From contig QANU01058821.1 of assembly GCA_003254905.1 (NCBI GenBank), positions 122,260-186,259 on the forward strand: a stretch of 64,000 nt of DNA, in the 5' to 3' direction. The notes beneath the pieces were generated by a model. That model did not search any database. It was not told the DNA's origin and was given only the letters and a program-made list of their open reading frames with translations. Shown here piece after piece: positions 33,761-44,652 of this stretch. The translations under genes and the position numbers were made by a program. The DNA is from Nissolia schottii. Lineage: Eukaryota; Streptophyta; Magnoliopsida; Fabales; Fabaceae. Within the stretch, counting starts at the first letter, position 1; each line of letters starts with the position of its first letter.

Positions 33761-34874
33761 CTTGTTTATGAGTTAGAATGACATGTACAAAACTTTTAAG
33801 AGGGGAAATGATGTTTTTCTCGGCATATTTTGTCAAGCAAACCATGTGACATGACCAATATGAATGATAGCTTCCTTTCCACGTTCTTTTTCCTCCGTTT
33901 TTTCTGTCAAATCCTTGTTTGTTATTGATTACTTTCATTATCAAGTAAGTTCGAGCAAGAATTTGTCCTGCTACATACGAATACTCTTTCAGAAGTTACA
34001 TTAGAAATTGTCATTGTCCCTCCCAAACTCTCAAATTTAGGGAAGCAAAATTTGATATTTTATTTTTACAGCTAAAAAAGATCAACCTATCCCTCATGAG
34101 TCATTCCATTATCTCCATGTTAACAACTATTTCTAATAAAAGACATAATCATCTATTTCTAATAAATTATATTAATATAAAAGACATAATCATCTATTTC
34201 TAATAAAAGATGAACAATGTCGCTCACAGCAATGCTCTCCTTTTCACTCAATTGGCCACATGTCAAGATTTTACTTAAAATTCTTGCCCAAAAAGATTTT
34301 ACCTCGTGTTAACCAATTGTTGGAATTTTTTCCTACCCAAATTTTGCACGACCTGTCATACAAGACCAAACTCCGATCTGCATATGTTATGATGGGTACT
34401 ACTTTTTAGTTTAGTAAACTCTTAGAAACATAAAAGTACTTTTTAAACTCTTAGTTATATCTGAACAAATTAGAAATGTAAAACCCTAAACCGCCTAAAA
34501 TTCGGTGCATCTGCTTAAAATTTTCAGGTTGAACAAATTTGAAATTTACTTGTAAGGAGGTGGCATGTATTGTGGGCTTTGGGTGGAGCAGAATTTGAAA
34601 CCAAAAATGGGGGATAACACCAATCACGTTACTTCGTGATTGATTCACACTTTGAGTTTTCAAGCTTATATAGCAAAGCTCCTCCCTGAAAGATCTAAAA
34701 TGACTTCTTATTCATGTTTTTGAAGAACTAAAATGGAGACAAAAAAGTATAAGTTATCTAACTGTTTTGGATGCTTAGGTGGTGATAATGATATATAGAA
34801 ACTAATGTGGTGACACATATATATTATTTTTTAAGCTTGTTGGCCATTTATTTTATTTTTTGGGTGTATTGAAG
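33761..34874. other. Spacer
   Basis: AT-rich. A 26-bp block (agacataatcatctatttctaataaa) occurs twice, near 34142 and 34183. No gene seen. Confidence 0.55.
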
Positions 34875-37482
34875 GAAAAGCATCTAGATGGTTGCTATTT
34901 CTACCTGGGCAATCATGTTTGGCCTTTGGACTTGAGTCACCATTGTGAGAAGAGGGTAACATTTATATTGATATTATTCTAGAATTGGTTTTTCAACGAA
35001 GTTCTGCCAAGTGAATCAGGAAAAATTTGAATATGTGGTGCTTTGTAATGAGGATCAAGTAAAGGACTGATTAGTCTCCAAACTTGATGGATTGTGGTCT
35101 TACAATGTAATGTGTGGGGCTACTGTTATTTATCCTTATGCACTAACTCAGAAACTTTCTTCTGACTTCTCTAGCTGAATATGCGTATCAATTTAAGTTT
35201 GTGAATTTTGAATCAATTCCGTTGATATTAGTTATCTAGGTAGCTTCAATAGGTTTGAGGCAATTATTATGTGTCAGCTGTTTGCTCTTCATCGTTTCAA
35301 CTTACTATTATTATATTTGTGTCACACTCACTCTAAACTCATGAAAAAAGATTTCTAAACATAGGTTCATGTTGTTATAAGTATTATATTATTTTAGTAA
35401 GTATTATATTATATTCAGATCTTAGTGCTTAAGTAGATTGTGGCATATATTGGATCATGGAGATTTAAGGTAGTTGGTAATGATCTCATTCATGCTCAGT
35501 TCAACCCAATATTTTGCAAATATTTCATAAAGGTTTTGGGAATTTAGTTTATTTTATACGAAATTACACGATTTCATGTCTAGGTACTGTTGAAAGCTTT
35601 TTGCAATGGGTTTTGCACTCTCGTTAATTTAATATATCCTTCTTACAGCTTTCAGATTCTCGCGGAATCCGATTGCAGTACAGTCGGGTATAATCGTCTC
35701 CACAGGGATTGTTGTATTTTAAAACGATCGTCTTGAATGAAGTTACTTTAAGCTTATAGAAAATGGTTGGTTTTTGTTATTTGAAATTAAGGACGAACAA
35801 ATTGTAAACAGAGTAAAATATAAAAAATAGTGGTGTTTAGTTTAAGCAAGGCAAGAAAGGTGTTGGGATTTTTAGTGACAATGTTTCTAAATGCAACCAT
35901 TAACTTTATAAATATGACTTATGAGTCTTTTGATTTTATCGCCACCAGTTCTTAACTTAATCATCTTTTCTCAAGCATGTTAAGATCACAAGTTCCTTTA
36001 TTAAGTTGTCAAATGTCTTGCACAAACTTAACAAAGTATCTTGACGTTTATGCGGGTGTTAAAGCAATTAGTTCTTAATCCCAGTTATGGCAATCAAGAA
36101 GTAAATGAGTTGATCTAAGTCAAGCTTACTTAATTGTAACTTTCGTTCGCAATCTTTTAAGCATAGAATCAAGCTTAGCATAGCACTCTTGTTCTTAGCT
36201 TGGTTATAACTTAACAAGCATAACTTCCGTTCATACAAGCAAGTCTCAAGTTAAGAATCAAAGTACTAACAAAAGCTAGCATTAAGCACGAGATCAATCA
36301 TTAAAATCATAAGACATTCATAGAATCATAAGCATAAGTTTAAGACAGATACATTTAAGAAACAACGCACATCAAATCCCAACAACAAAAGTTTAGCTAT
36401 CCATAATCATAGATAAAAGCTTAGGAGGATTTAGAACAAATGTTGATTGAAAATGAGTGGTGAATTGTCTCCACACATCCACCACGACTCCAATCGTAGC
36501 AATTTCGGCAGCAATTCCTTATAGGAATTCTTCTAAACCTTAGCTACCTCTCTAAACCTAACTTAACTAGAATATGGAGTGAATGTAGTGGAATGGAGGA
36601 AGTGAAATGGATGTCAAGGGATGTCTTTAAAGTTGCAGGGGAGCCCTCTATTTATAGGCCCCGGACTGGCACCTTTGCTCAACGGAAGAGTACAACCGCT
36701 CAACTATGTAATGATTAATCGCTGAGCGGTATGTACTATATCGTTGAGCGCTCTCTCTGAAGGACTTGCAAGTGGCTTATCTTCTGACAGATCGGCGGCT
36801 TGTCAACAGTGACGGTTGGCTCTTAGCTGGCACCATAAATACACTGCCTGCAAGTGGCTTGAGCAAGTACAATCGCTCATCGAGTAATCATTACTCGCTG
36901 AGCTATAACGTGCTAATCGCTGAGCGATGAAGGTTGTGTCGCCGAGCGGTTCCCCCTTTCTGCAGTTGTTCTTCTTCCTTTGTTCATTGTAACAATTGCA
37001 TGGCATTCTTCCCTTACATTTCCTATTGTTTTCCTGCAATAATTACAACAATTTAAACCCTTAATTCTCCCTGGATTCATTATAAAAACTTGTGCTGATT
37101 TGGACTTATTTTAACTGTTTCATATTGATTACGATCAGATAAGTGCCATTTTTTCCTCTAGCTTTTCACTATAATTTGGCACTTATCAGGTACTAGCCAT
37201 GTAGATTAGCTCATTAATAAATCCTTCTATCTTATAATGTTACAAATTAAGATGTTCGAATATCGAGAGAAGACGTTACAAATGGAGCCTTTACAATTCT
37301 GCTGCTTATCCATCAAGCAAGGAATTAGACTCTCTGGAATTTAGAAAGGTGGTGTGCAAAGGAGTTTTTGATGATAAAAAATCAATCTTTGCGGGACCAC
37401 GTTCAAGAAGCATTTCAGGAGTTACTGAAAATGGCTACTATGTTATAACACATCTTATGCCGGTTCACAATTGTCCAGACAG
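34875..37482 (+). pseudogene. SURF1: SURF1 pseudogene (cytochrome c oxidase assembly factor), two exons
   Basis: SURF1 is a mitochondrial inner-membrane protein needed to build cytochrome c oxidase. Exon-like piece one (34875-34955) reads SRWLLFLPG, then FGLW and TIVRR, matching the first membrane segment; it contains a frame break and a stop. Piece two (about 37252-37482) reads KMFEYRE...MEP, and after a frame break LEFRKVVCKGVFDDKKSIFAG, then SRSISGVTENGYYVITHLMP, all typical SURF1. Splice sites remain at both pieces (agg|gtaac, acag|gtaaaa), so this is a genomic fragment, not a processed copy. Later exons with the NRGWVP motif were not found downstream. A solo LTR occupies most of the intron. 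Confidence 0.75.
35588..37188 (-). mobile_element. Solo LTR, 1601 bp, in the SURF1 pseudogene intron
   Basis: TG...CA ends (tgttgaaagc to cacttatca on the plus strand) with a perfect 5-bp duplication ggtac at 35583-35587 and 37189-37193. A TATA-like CTATAAATAG on the minus strand near 36648-36657 suggests minus orientation. No coding region and no internal LTR pair is seen, so a solo LTR is likely. Its size suits an Athila-like family, but that is only a guess. Confidence 0.75.
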
Positions 37483-37900
37483 GTAAAATGTCATTATTAA
37501 AACATCTCTAGCTTGATCAATGAAAGCAATCCATCATGTCATTATAAAATTTTAATCTCTTACAGTGTTGTGTAAATTGTGTTTATTGTTAGGGATTAAA
37601 GTTTGTCCACTGTAAGTATAGAACTCTATAGTCTATACACTATCAGTAAACTACAAATTGCTAAACCATTAAATTAGGTTTTCATTTTCTGCAAATCTTT
37701 TAAATGGGTGGAATTACATGGGTAAAATTCTTTATGGATAATAGTGGATCAAAAGTAATCCTTATCATTACTTCTTGTTTGTAGCACCATTTGTCAAATG
37801 ATATTTTTTTTGGGGGACAAAAATCAAATGATAGAAAATTCATTATCCCTTATGAAAAATTTACTTGATATTGAAACTGCTGCTCATAATCTTCAATAGA
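37483..37900. other. Spacer
   Basis: AT-rich. Possibly residual SURF1 intron. No exon recognised. Confidence 0.5.
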
Positions 37901-38070
37901 GGGTAAGCCTTGGTGCAATGACGCAACAGTAAAGTTGTTGCCTAGTGACCTAGAGGTCATGGGTTCAAATCATGAAAATAGTCTATCCATTTGTGGGGGT
38001 AAGAGTGCATACATCTACTATCTCCATATATCACTAGGTGGAAGCCTGAAGCACTTGGCCTCCTTTTACT
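37901..38070 (+). mobile_element. Au-type SINE, copy 1
   Basis: Starts GGGTAAGCCTTGGTGCAATG and carries the B-box-like GGTCATGGGTTCAAATC, the order seen in Au SINEs, which are widespread in flowering plants. The 3' end runs down to about gcacttggcctcc. Its target duplication is no longer clear. Confidence 0.7.
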
Positions 38071-38988
38071 ATTTATTGTAAAGGGATATTTATTCTACTA
38101 CATAATATGTACCAACTTTCTATTTATATGTTTGTTGTTTTGAAGCTACACCTATAGTCCTGGATTATTTTTAAGCTCTTCCTTTTGGTGAAAGATTACT
38201 CACTTCATGTGACCCAATATGAATGTTTCATTTCATTGGCTTTCTATTTTCATCAATATATTCACTGCTACACTCTTTTCACTATTCTCAACACTTCATA
38301 AGATTCTTAGCGTTTTATGATAACAAGTCTATATCAACAAAAAAATTTATAAAGCATGTTTCACATGTTTATTGGGTTAGTGTAGTTTGTTTTGAGTTTC
38401 TTCTATCTTATACTGTGTGTATTGTTAATGAGAGACTCTGCATTGATTTTGGATGGAAAGGGTTCTTTTCATATGCATCCTTTCTAATTGCTAAACTATT
38501 ATTAGTTTGGATTGTAGCCTGTGGGGCTAATTTTTCTATGTATGGGCATGGAATTATATGCAACATTTGGTTTGAGTCCTCAGACGATGATACAAATAAT
38601 TCAGAGACACTTAGATCAAAAACATGTTTGAAGATGGGACAAGTTTAAAAATCTTAAAGTTGTCCTTATCTTGAAATAATTTTGAATTATTTTTTGTACC
38701 TCAAAAATAGAGGGGAACAAGAGACATGTTTGGAGGACGATTTTTAAACTAATTTTTGTACCTCTAAAAAGAAGGGACATAGAAAACACGTTGTGTTTGC
38801 TCATTATTTCTGTCTTTTTTGTTCTAGAATAGGACTCAAACTCTACCACAATGTTTGGCTTGCTTAAACCTAAACCAATTTCTCTTGTTCACGCAATTTC
38901 AAAAAATTCTTGAAAATTTCCCATTGACAAGGAAATTCAGTACAAATTACATATCACATTATTCTATTTATTTGAATATTTGAATGGC
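38071..38988. other. Spacer
   Basis: Contains a 141-aa open frame (38223-38648) rich in Phe, Ile, Ser and Tyr with no recognised domain, and two related blocks around 38690 and 38757 (ttttgtacctc...). I would not call a gene here. Confidence 0.5.
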
Positions 38989-39084
38989 TTTATGGTAATA
39001 TTCTTTATTCACGTTCGTTACAGAAAATCCATGTACTTAAATAATGAATGCTTGAGCTTCTTATTGTACTTTATGTCTAGACGA

Positions 39085-40586
39085 AGTTATTTGATAGCCT
39101 CTTGAAAGAATATATAACTTTATTAAAAGAAAAACAAAAAAATAGTTTTATCTCACTGTGAGGTTGGCTACATAGATCAAGTGATGTCTGTGCATTGTCA
39201 ATGGCTTGTATTCATGTAATTCATTATAATTTTTTCTAGATCACCCTTTACCTCTAGTTAATGAGTTTCCTGTCACTTGATCTACTCTTCTTACTAGAGC
39301 TTCTAATGATTTTTTGTTCACATGTCCAAATCACTTAAGACGGGATTCTACTATTTTTTGTACTATAGGTGTTCCATTAACCTTCTTTCTGATGCAATCA
39401 TTCCTAATCTTAACTTTATTAGAAAAAACAAGAAGGCAATTTTACACCATTAAAATAGATTTTGAATTAGAACCTTTTTTTCTCTTTGTTAATTGAATTA
39501 AATTTCACACAAAAAATATCTAAATTCGGGTAATTTGGTTCAACCAGTTTTGATGGCTCTAAACAAATTATCTTTAGCATGCCTTTTCACATTATATATT
39601 CAAAACTAATTTTTATTATATCTTATCTTATACTTATATTGCACTTTTTTCTCTTCACAAAAATTAAGAGGAATGCTATATTTTTATAATAAAAAAATTA
39701 ATTATTCTCTTGACAACCTTATTGACACTTGACAAGGGTTTTTTTTTTCCTTTCAAAATAGATAAAAAAAGATGAATTTATTTTTAAGTGTTATTCTTAA
39801 ATTTGTTAAAAAGATAATTAAGTCTATTTACAAGGACGATGTAATTTTTTAAAAAATAATAACACATTTTCTGTTGTAAAAGAAAAAGACAATTTTTCGT
39901 ATTTAGTAAAATTGTTCTTAAAATTTTAAATTATTATAATAGACACAAATGTTAAATTAAGTAATTAATAGACATAATCAACATTAAATAATTAAGGTTA
40001 TATTAATTTTTTTAAGGATGTGTTTATGAATTTTATTTCAAAAAAAGTCTATTTTTAATTATATTTGATAGTTTTAAATTTAACATCCCAACTTCTTTCA
40101 TTTCTTTTTATTTCTTTTCAAAATAATATTCACAAACTTACTATAAGGTAAAAAAAAAGAGAAAAAAAAGCACAAACCAATTTAAAATTTCATGAAAACT
40201 CTCGAAATCACCAGTACCTTTCAAAAGTTAGGGAAAAAAACAAATATAATCAAGCCTAAAATAATGAGAAAATAAAATATATCCACATTAAAAAAAGAAT
40301 AGAATACACAATCAAAAAACCTCCACCTGCTGAAACAGATCAAAGACCTTTGGAGTTAGGAAACAACAGCGAGAATCCCGATTCATGGCGAGGAACAGCT
40401 CACCACCACCAGCGGCCGCTTCGTTCACCTGCGATTTGAATGAGAGCTGAGTTGCAACTTCGCAAAACCCTAAATAATAAACACGATTTCTGGGAAGACG
40501 ACGAGAGAGACAGAGCAAGTCGCAACGCGCCGTTCCACTCCGCACTACGAATCCCGTTGGATCCAACCACATTGTCGTTGTTCTCA
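39085..40586. other. Upstream region of PPR gene B
   Basis: AT-rich and homologous to 22731-24223, with several small indels. Compared with A there are about 12 extra bases in the leader around 40530. Confidence 0.6.
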
Positions 40587-42260
40587 ATGACAAGGTTAAG
40601 GTGTGCTTCTCTCATCTCACTGTTTCCTCTTAATGTTCTTCCCTTCCCTTCAAATTTAAGGCTATTTTCTCGTTCTCTGCCCCCATCACACGTTGATAAC
40701 ATTGACGATGCCGTTGCTTCCTTCAATCGCATGCTATGCATGCGTCTTAAGCCACCCATCATTGAATTTAACAAGATTTTAGGTTCCCTTGCGAAGATGA
40801 AGCATTACCCCATTGCTATTTCCCTCTCTAAACACCTGCAACTCAAGGGAATCGCTCCAGACATCTTTACTTTAAGCATCTTGATCAATTGTTACTGCCA
40901 CATGGGTCACGTGGCTCTCGCATTCTCTGTATTGGCAAAGATTGTCAAAATGGGTTATCAACCAAATACCGTAACCTTAAATGCGCTTATGAAAGGTCTC
41001 TGTTTAAATGAAGAGGTTCAAGAGGCACTGCATTTTCACGACAAAGTGGCAGCTCTAGGGTTTCAGTTAAATGAAGTTAGTTATGGGACCTTGATCAATG
41101 GATGCTGTAAGATAGGACGTACCGGAGCTGCCATTCAGATACTGAGAAAGATCAGAGGGCAAGGGGTTACGCCCAATGTGGTCATGTACAGCACAATCAT
41201 TGATGGCTTATGCAAAGATAAACTTGTGGCTGAGGCGTATGATTTATATTTTGAAATGGTTGATGGGGGAATTTCTCCCAATGTTGTCACTTACAGTACT
41301 CTGATGTATGGATTGTGCCTTGTGGGTCAATTGAAGGAAGCAGCTGCATTGCTTAATGAAATGGTGTCGAAAAACATCGGTCCGGATATGTATACCTTTA
41401 ATACTTTGATTGATGGCTTATGCAAGGAAGGAAAGGTCAAGCAGGCTAAAAATATGCTTGCTTTGATGATTAGACACGGTTTAAAACCTGTAGTTGTTAC
41501 TTATAATAGCTTAATGGATGGGTATTGCCTAGTTAATGAGGTGAACAGGGCAAAAGACTTATTCAACACCATGACCCACCAAGGAGTGGCTCATAGTGTT
41601 CACACCTATAGTATCATGATCAATGGGTTATGCAAAGTTAAAATGGTGGATGAAGCCATGAATCTCTTCAAAGTAATGGGTTGCAAAAATTTGATTCCTA
41701 ATATTGTAACGTATAATACACTCATTCATGGCTTGTGCAAATCGGGGAGAATTTCTTGTGCTTGGGAGCTTGTTGATGAGATGTATGATAAAGGTCAACC
41801 CGCCGATGTAATCACGTACAATGCCTTACTAGATGCTTTATGCAAAAGCAATCATCTTGACGAGGCAATTGTTTTATTCACTAAGTTTAAAAACCAGGGA
41901 ATTCATCCAAATGTATGTACATTCAATATACTTATTGATGGTCTATGCAAGGAGGGAAGACTTAAGGATGCGCAAGAGGTTTTTGAGGATCTTTTGATTA
42001 AAGGATGGCGACCTAGTGTTTACACATACACTATTATGATCAATGGGTTTTGTAAACAGGGCTTTCTTGATGAAGCATTGGGTTTGAAGTCTACAATGGA
42101 AGATGACGGTTGCATCCCTAACGCTGTAACTTTTGAAACAATTATTCGTGCTCTTCTTGAAAACGATGAGAATGATAAGGCCGAGAAACTTCTTCATGAA
42201 ATGATCGCTAGAGGCTTGTTGAAAAGACAAAAGAAGGGGAAATACCTCAGTTCCAATTGA
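40587..42260 (+). CDS. Restorer-like P-class PPR protein, copy B (intronless, intact)
   Basis: 557 aa from MTRLRCASLISLF, an organelle-targeting type of leader, followed by about 14 PPR motifs in the same register as copy A. Residue pairs 5/35 for motifs 1-13 read ND, SN, NN, GN, SN, SD, NV, NS, SN, ND, NN, NS, TN; ten of these pairs or more differ from copy A. The codon used as start in A (ATGTCGTTG) is TTGTCGTTG here, so I use the next ATG. An ATG further up at 40440 is in frame and would add 49 mostly acidic residues, which do not look like a presequence. The expected role is binding a mitochondrial transcript, with a different target from copy A. Confidence 0.9.
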   Translation: MTRLRCASLISLFPLNVLPFPSNLRLFSRSLPPSHVDNIDDAVASFNRMLCMRLKPPIIEFNKILGSLAKMKHYPIAISLSKHLQLKGIAPDIFTLSILINCYCHMGHVALAFSVLAKIVKMGYQPNTVTLNALMKGLCLNEEVQEALHFHDKVAALGFQLNEVSYGTLINGCCKIGRTGAAIQILRKIRGQGVTPNVVMYSTIIDGLCKDKLVAEAYDLYFEMVDGGISPNVVTYSTLMYGLCLVGQLKEAAALLNEMVSKNIGPDMYTFNTLIDGLCKEGKVKQAKNMLALMIRHGLKPVVVTYNSLMDGYCLVNEVNRAKDLFNTMTHQGVAHSVHTYSIMINGLCKVKMVDEAMNLFKVMGCKNLIPNIVTYNTLIHGLCKSGRISCAWELVDEMYDKGQPADVITYNALLDALCKSNHLDEAIVLFTKFKNQGIHPNVCTFNILIDGLCKEGRLKDAQEVFEDLLIKGWRPSVYTYTIMINGFCKQGFLDEALGLKSTMEDDGCIPNAVTFETIIRALLENDENDKAEKLLHEMIARGLLKRQKKGKYLSSN

Positions 42261-43982
42261 GATTCATTTCTGTTGCTGTTGAATTTGTTGTCCGAAAGAT
42301 GAATTGTGTTTCTGTTGGTTAAGAGGAATTGAGCAATGCAATAATGGCATCACTACCACTTGCCAGTGATGTTCAGGTCATCTCATCTTTTGAGTCTTGC
42401 ATTGGCTGTATCCTTCTTTCTTGAGCAATCCCAATCTGCTTTTTCATTCTGAGGTGGATCTTCCCATCGTGAGATATGCGGCAAGTGTATAAGATAGATA
42501 GTATCTGAAGTTCTGAGTTCTTGATTGGTGTTACATAGATCATATATTGTCGCATTTATCATGCAACAAACTAAGCTAAATTGAATAGCTTGTTACAAAT
42601 TATTTTACCCGCGACCTATTTCAGTTCTTATCCTGAAAATTAAAAAATAAAAAAGTTGACAAATAAGTGGTTCCACAGTATAGGCCCCCTTAAAATCAAA
42701 TTTTTTTTTTGAAAAATAGTTTGTTTGCTGTTTTCAGATGTTTAACTTGGTTTTCTTTAATGACGAGCATCACACTAATCCTTTGATTGTTGACATCTTC
42801 TATGAACAAGTGCGTGTTGTTAGGATGAGTCTACCTGAAACTATTGTAGAAGTATTTAAACTACAGGGTTCATGATTCATTCTGCTGCTATGTGGTTTTC
42901 ATTTCTTCTTTCNNNNNNNNNNNNNNNNNNNNNNNNNNNNNNNNNNNNNNNNNNNNNNNNNNNNNNNNNNNNNNNNNNNNNNNNNNNNNNNNNTTTTTAT
43001 CTTTTCAATCAAATCAGTGCCTAAGTAGCTGTCTATTAAAGTAGCCTTCTAACCTTCCCAAACATTAAGTCATATTATGCTAGTCATTTGATGATTTCCC
43101 GGCAGAAGAAACTATACCGATTAAATTGAATTTAGTAACACATTATCACTTGATGTTTTTCTTTACAGAATATGTTGTGTGCATGAAGCTATTTTTAAGA
43201 TTTCGTCTGATACGCTTCAATAGTTCAATTATCTCAAACCTCATGATAATTTTCAGTGTTGTATGCTACTTGGTTGTATACGTGTAATCATGCTCCACCA
43301 GTGGATTCTCCTTGTTCTTTGATGCTGAAGCAATTTTCATATAAAAATGCAAAGTTATTTTTGTTTTATTTTTTTTTTTATGTTTAAATTTCTTCTTCTT
43401 CTGGGTTTATTAAAGGTTGCATATAAAAATGCAAGCACTACTCGAGTAGTACTCTAAAAAATTCAGTTCTGGAGCTTCTGCCACTGCACTGCACTACTCG
43501 AGTAGTGCTTCTTGATTTGCACTGTGATGGTAAAAACGCTATAACTTCTTTTACAAAATTCTGAATGATGTGATTCATGTCTCCAATTAAAACTAAGGAA
43601 ATCTTCAACATTGTAGTCGGAGTCTATCCGAAATTCGTCCATGTTCAAGGTGAAAACCCTGTAACAAATTACGACTAAAACCATTTCAGCACTTCAAAGT
43701 AGCCCTTTTTGCTCAATCTCTCCTTAAGGTCCTTATTATTGAAAACCAGTGAACAACCACCTAAGACTATCCTAAAATGCATGAAATGATCTTAAAATTG
43801 TATGCAAAAAATCAGCGAAATAACTCTCATGGGAGAGTTATCAATAAGTCATTTTCTAGATTAACCCAAAGAATCCCTTATCCTTTGTTTCATTCTGCTT
43901 GAAGAGTTGTCGATTTGTAGCAACTACTGTGGCCTAGCAAAGGTAAGTCCAAGGCTCAAAATGTTGTTGCATATCAAGGAAA
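42261..43982. other. Downstream region of PPR gene B
   Basis: Homologous to 25913-27582. Includes the assembly gap and the palindrome pair (about 43435 and 43490). No gene seen. Confidence 0.6.
42913..42993. other. Assembly gap (81 N)
   Basis: A run of N. The matching stretch in copy A (about 26566-26600) is only about 35 bp and unremarkable, so the gap probably hides little. Confidence 0.99.
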
Positions 43983-44215
43983 AGTTGGCTACTTTGATGT
44001 ACACTCAGTTGGATGGAAATAAATTGTGGATATTTGGACAATCCCCACGTCTCTTTGTTGAGGATTTCCTTTTGGTTGTTATGGAAAACATTAGTAAATT
44101 GGGATTTTTAGTGGAGCCTATTTTCCCTACGTATGTGAGTGAGATATAAATGTGTTTGATCCATGAAATTTCTAATAGGAGGACTCTCTTGCATGGGTGT
44201 GCTTGGACTCAAGAA
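43983..44215 (+). other. Invariant island downstream of PPR gene B, with a short open frame
   Basis: Identical to 27583-27815. In this copy an 80-aa frame with an ATG runs from 43907 to 44149 (MSICSNYCGLAKV...PTYVSEI). I do not recognise it. Confidence 0.5.
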
Positions 44216-44390
44216 GCGAAATTAAACGATGTGGTGATGTTGGGGCCCTGTCTGATAGACTCTACCCTATATTTTGGTTAAAATACAGGTCATGAAATGT
44301 TAAGAAGCAATGGCTCTATTAAGAAGCTGTCTTAGTGTCTCTTATGTACTATTTTCCGGTGTTAAGTGTAGGTGCTATTATTGTATGTAT

Positions 44391-44652
44391 CAAAGTTAGA
44401 AGTAATAATATATTCTGCTATATTAATTATGAGGTCATTAGACCTATATATATATATATATATACACATGAGCCTGCTAGCTATGTTAGGAAATATGAAC
44501 CCCTAATTCTAGAGAACAGATCCCTATGATTGTGGGATTGTTTCTAAATACATAATCCTAATATTAACGGCAAGATATAGTTGTGATACAGAATAAAGAT
44601 GCATTAAGAATAAAATCAAAAACTTCCTAAAATGTACAACAAGGTTTTGAAA
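44391..44652 (-). repeat. 3' LTR of the copia element
   Basis: About 262 bp, including a TA repeat. On the minus strand a purine tract (CTTGAGGGGGAG, 44653-44664) directly precedes it. The exact end is uncertain by one or two bases. Confidence 0.85.

Noticed and set aside
38223-38648. 141-aa plus-strand frame
   Set aside because: AT-rich, Phe/Ile/Ser-heavy, no domain, no homology recognised; likely chance.
44440-44464. TA microsatellite as a feature of its own
   Set aside because: Simple repeat within the copia LTR; it explains the length difference between the two LTRs.
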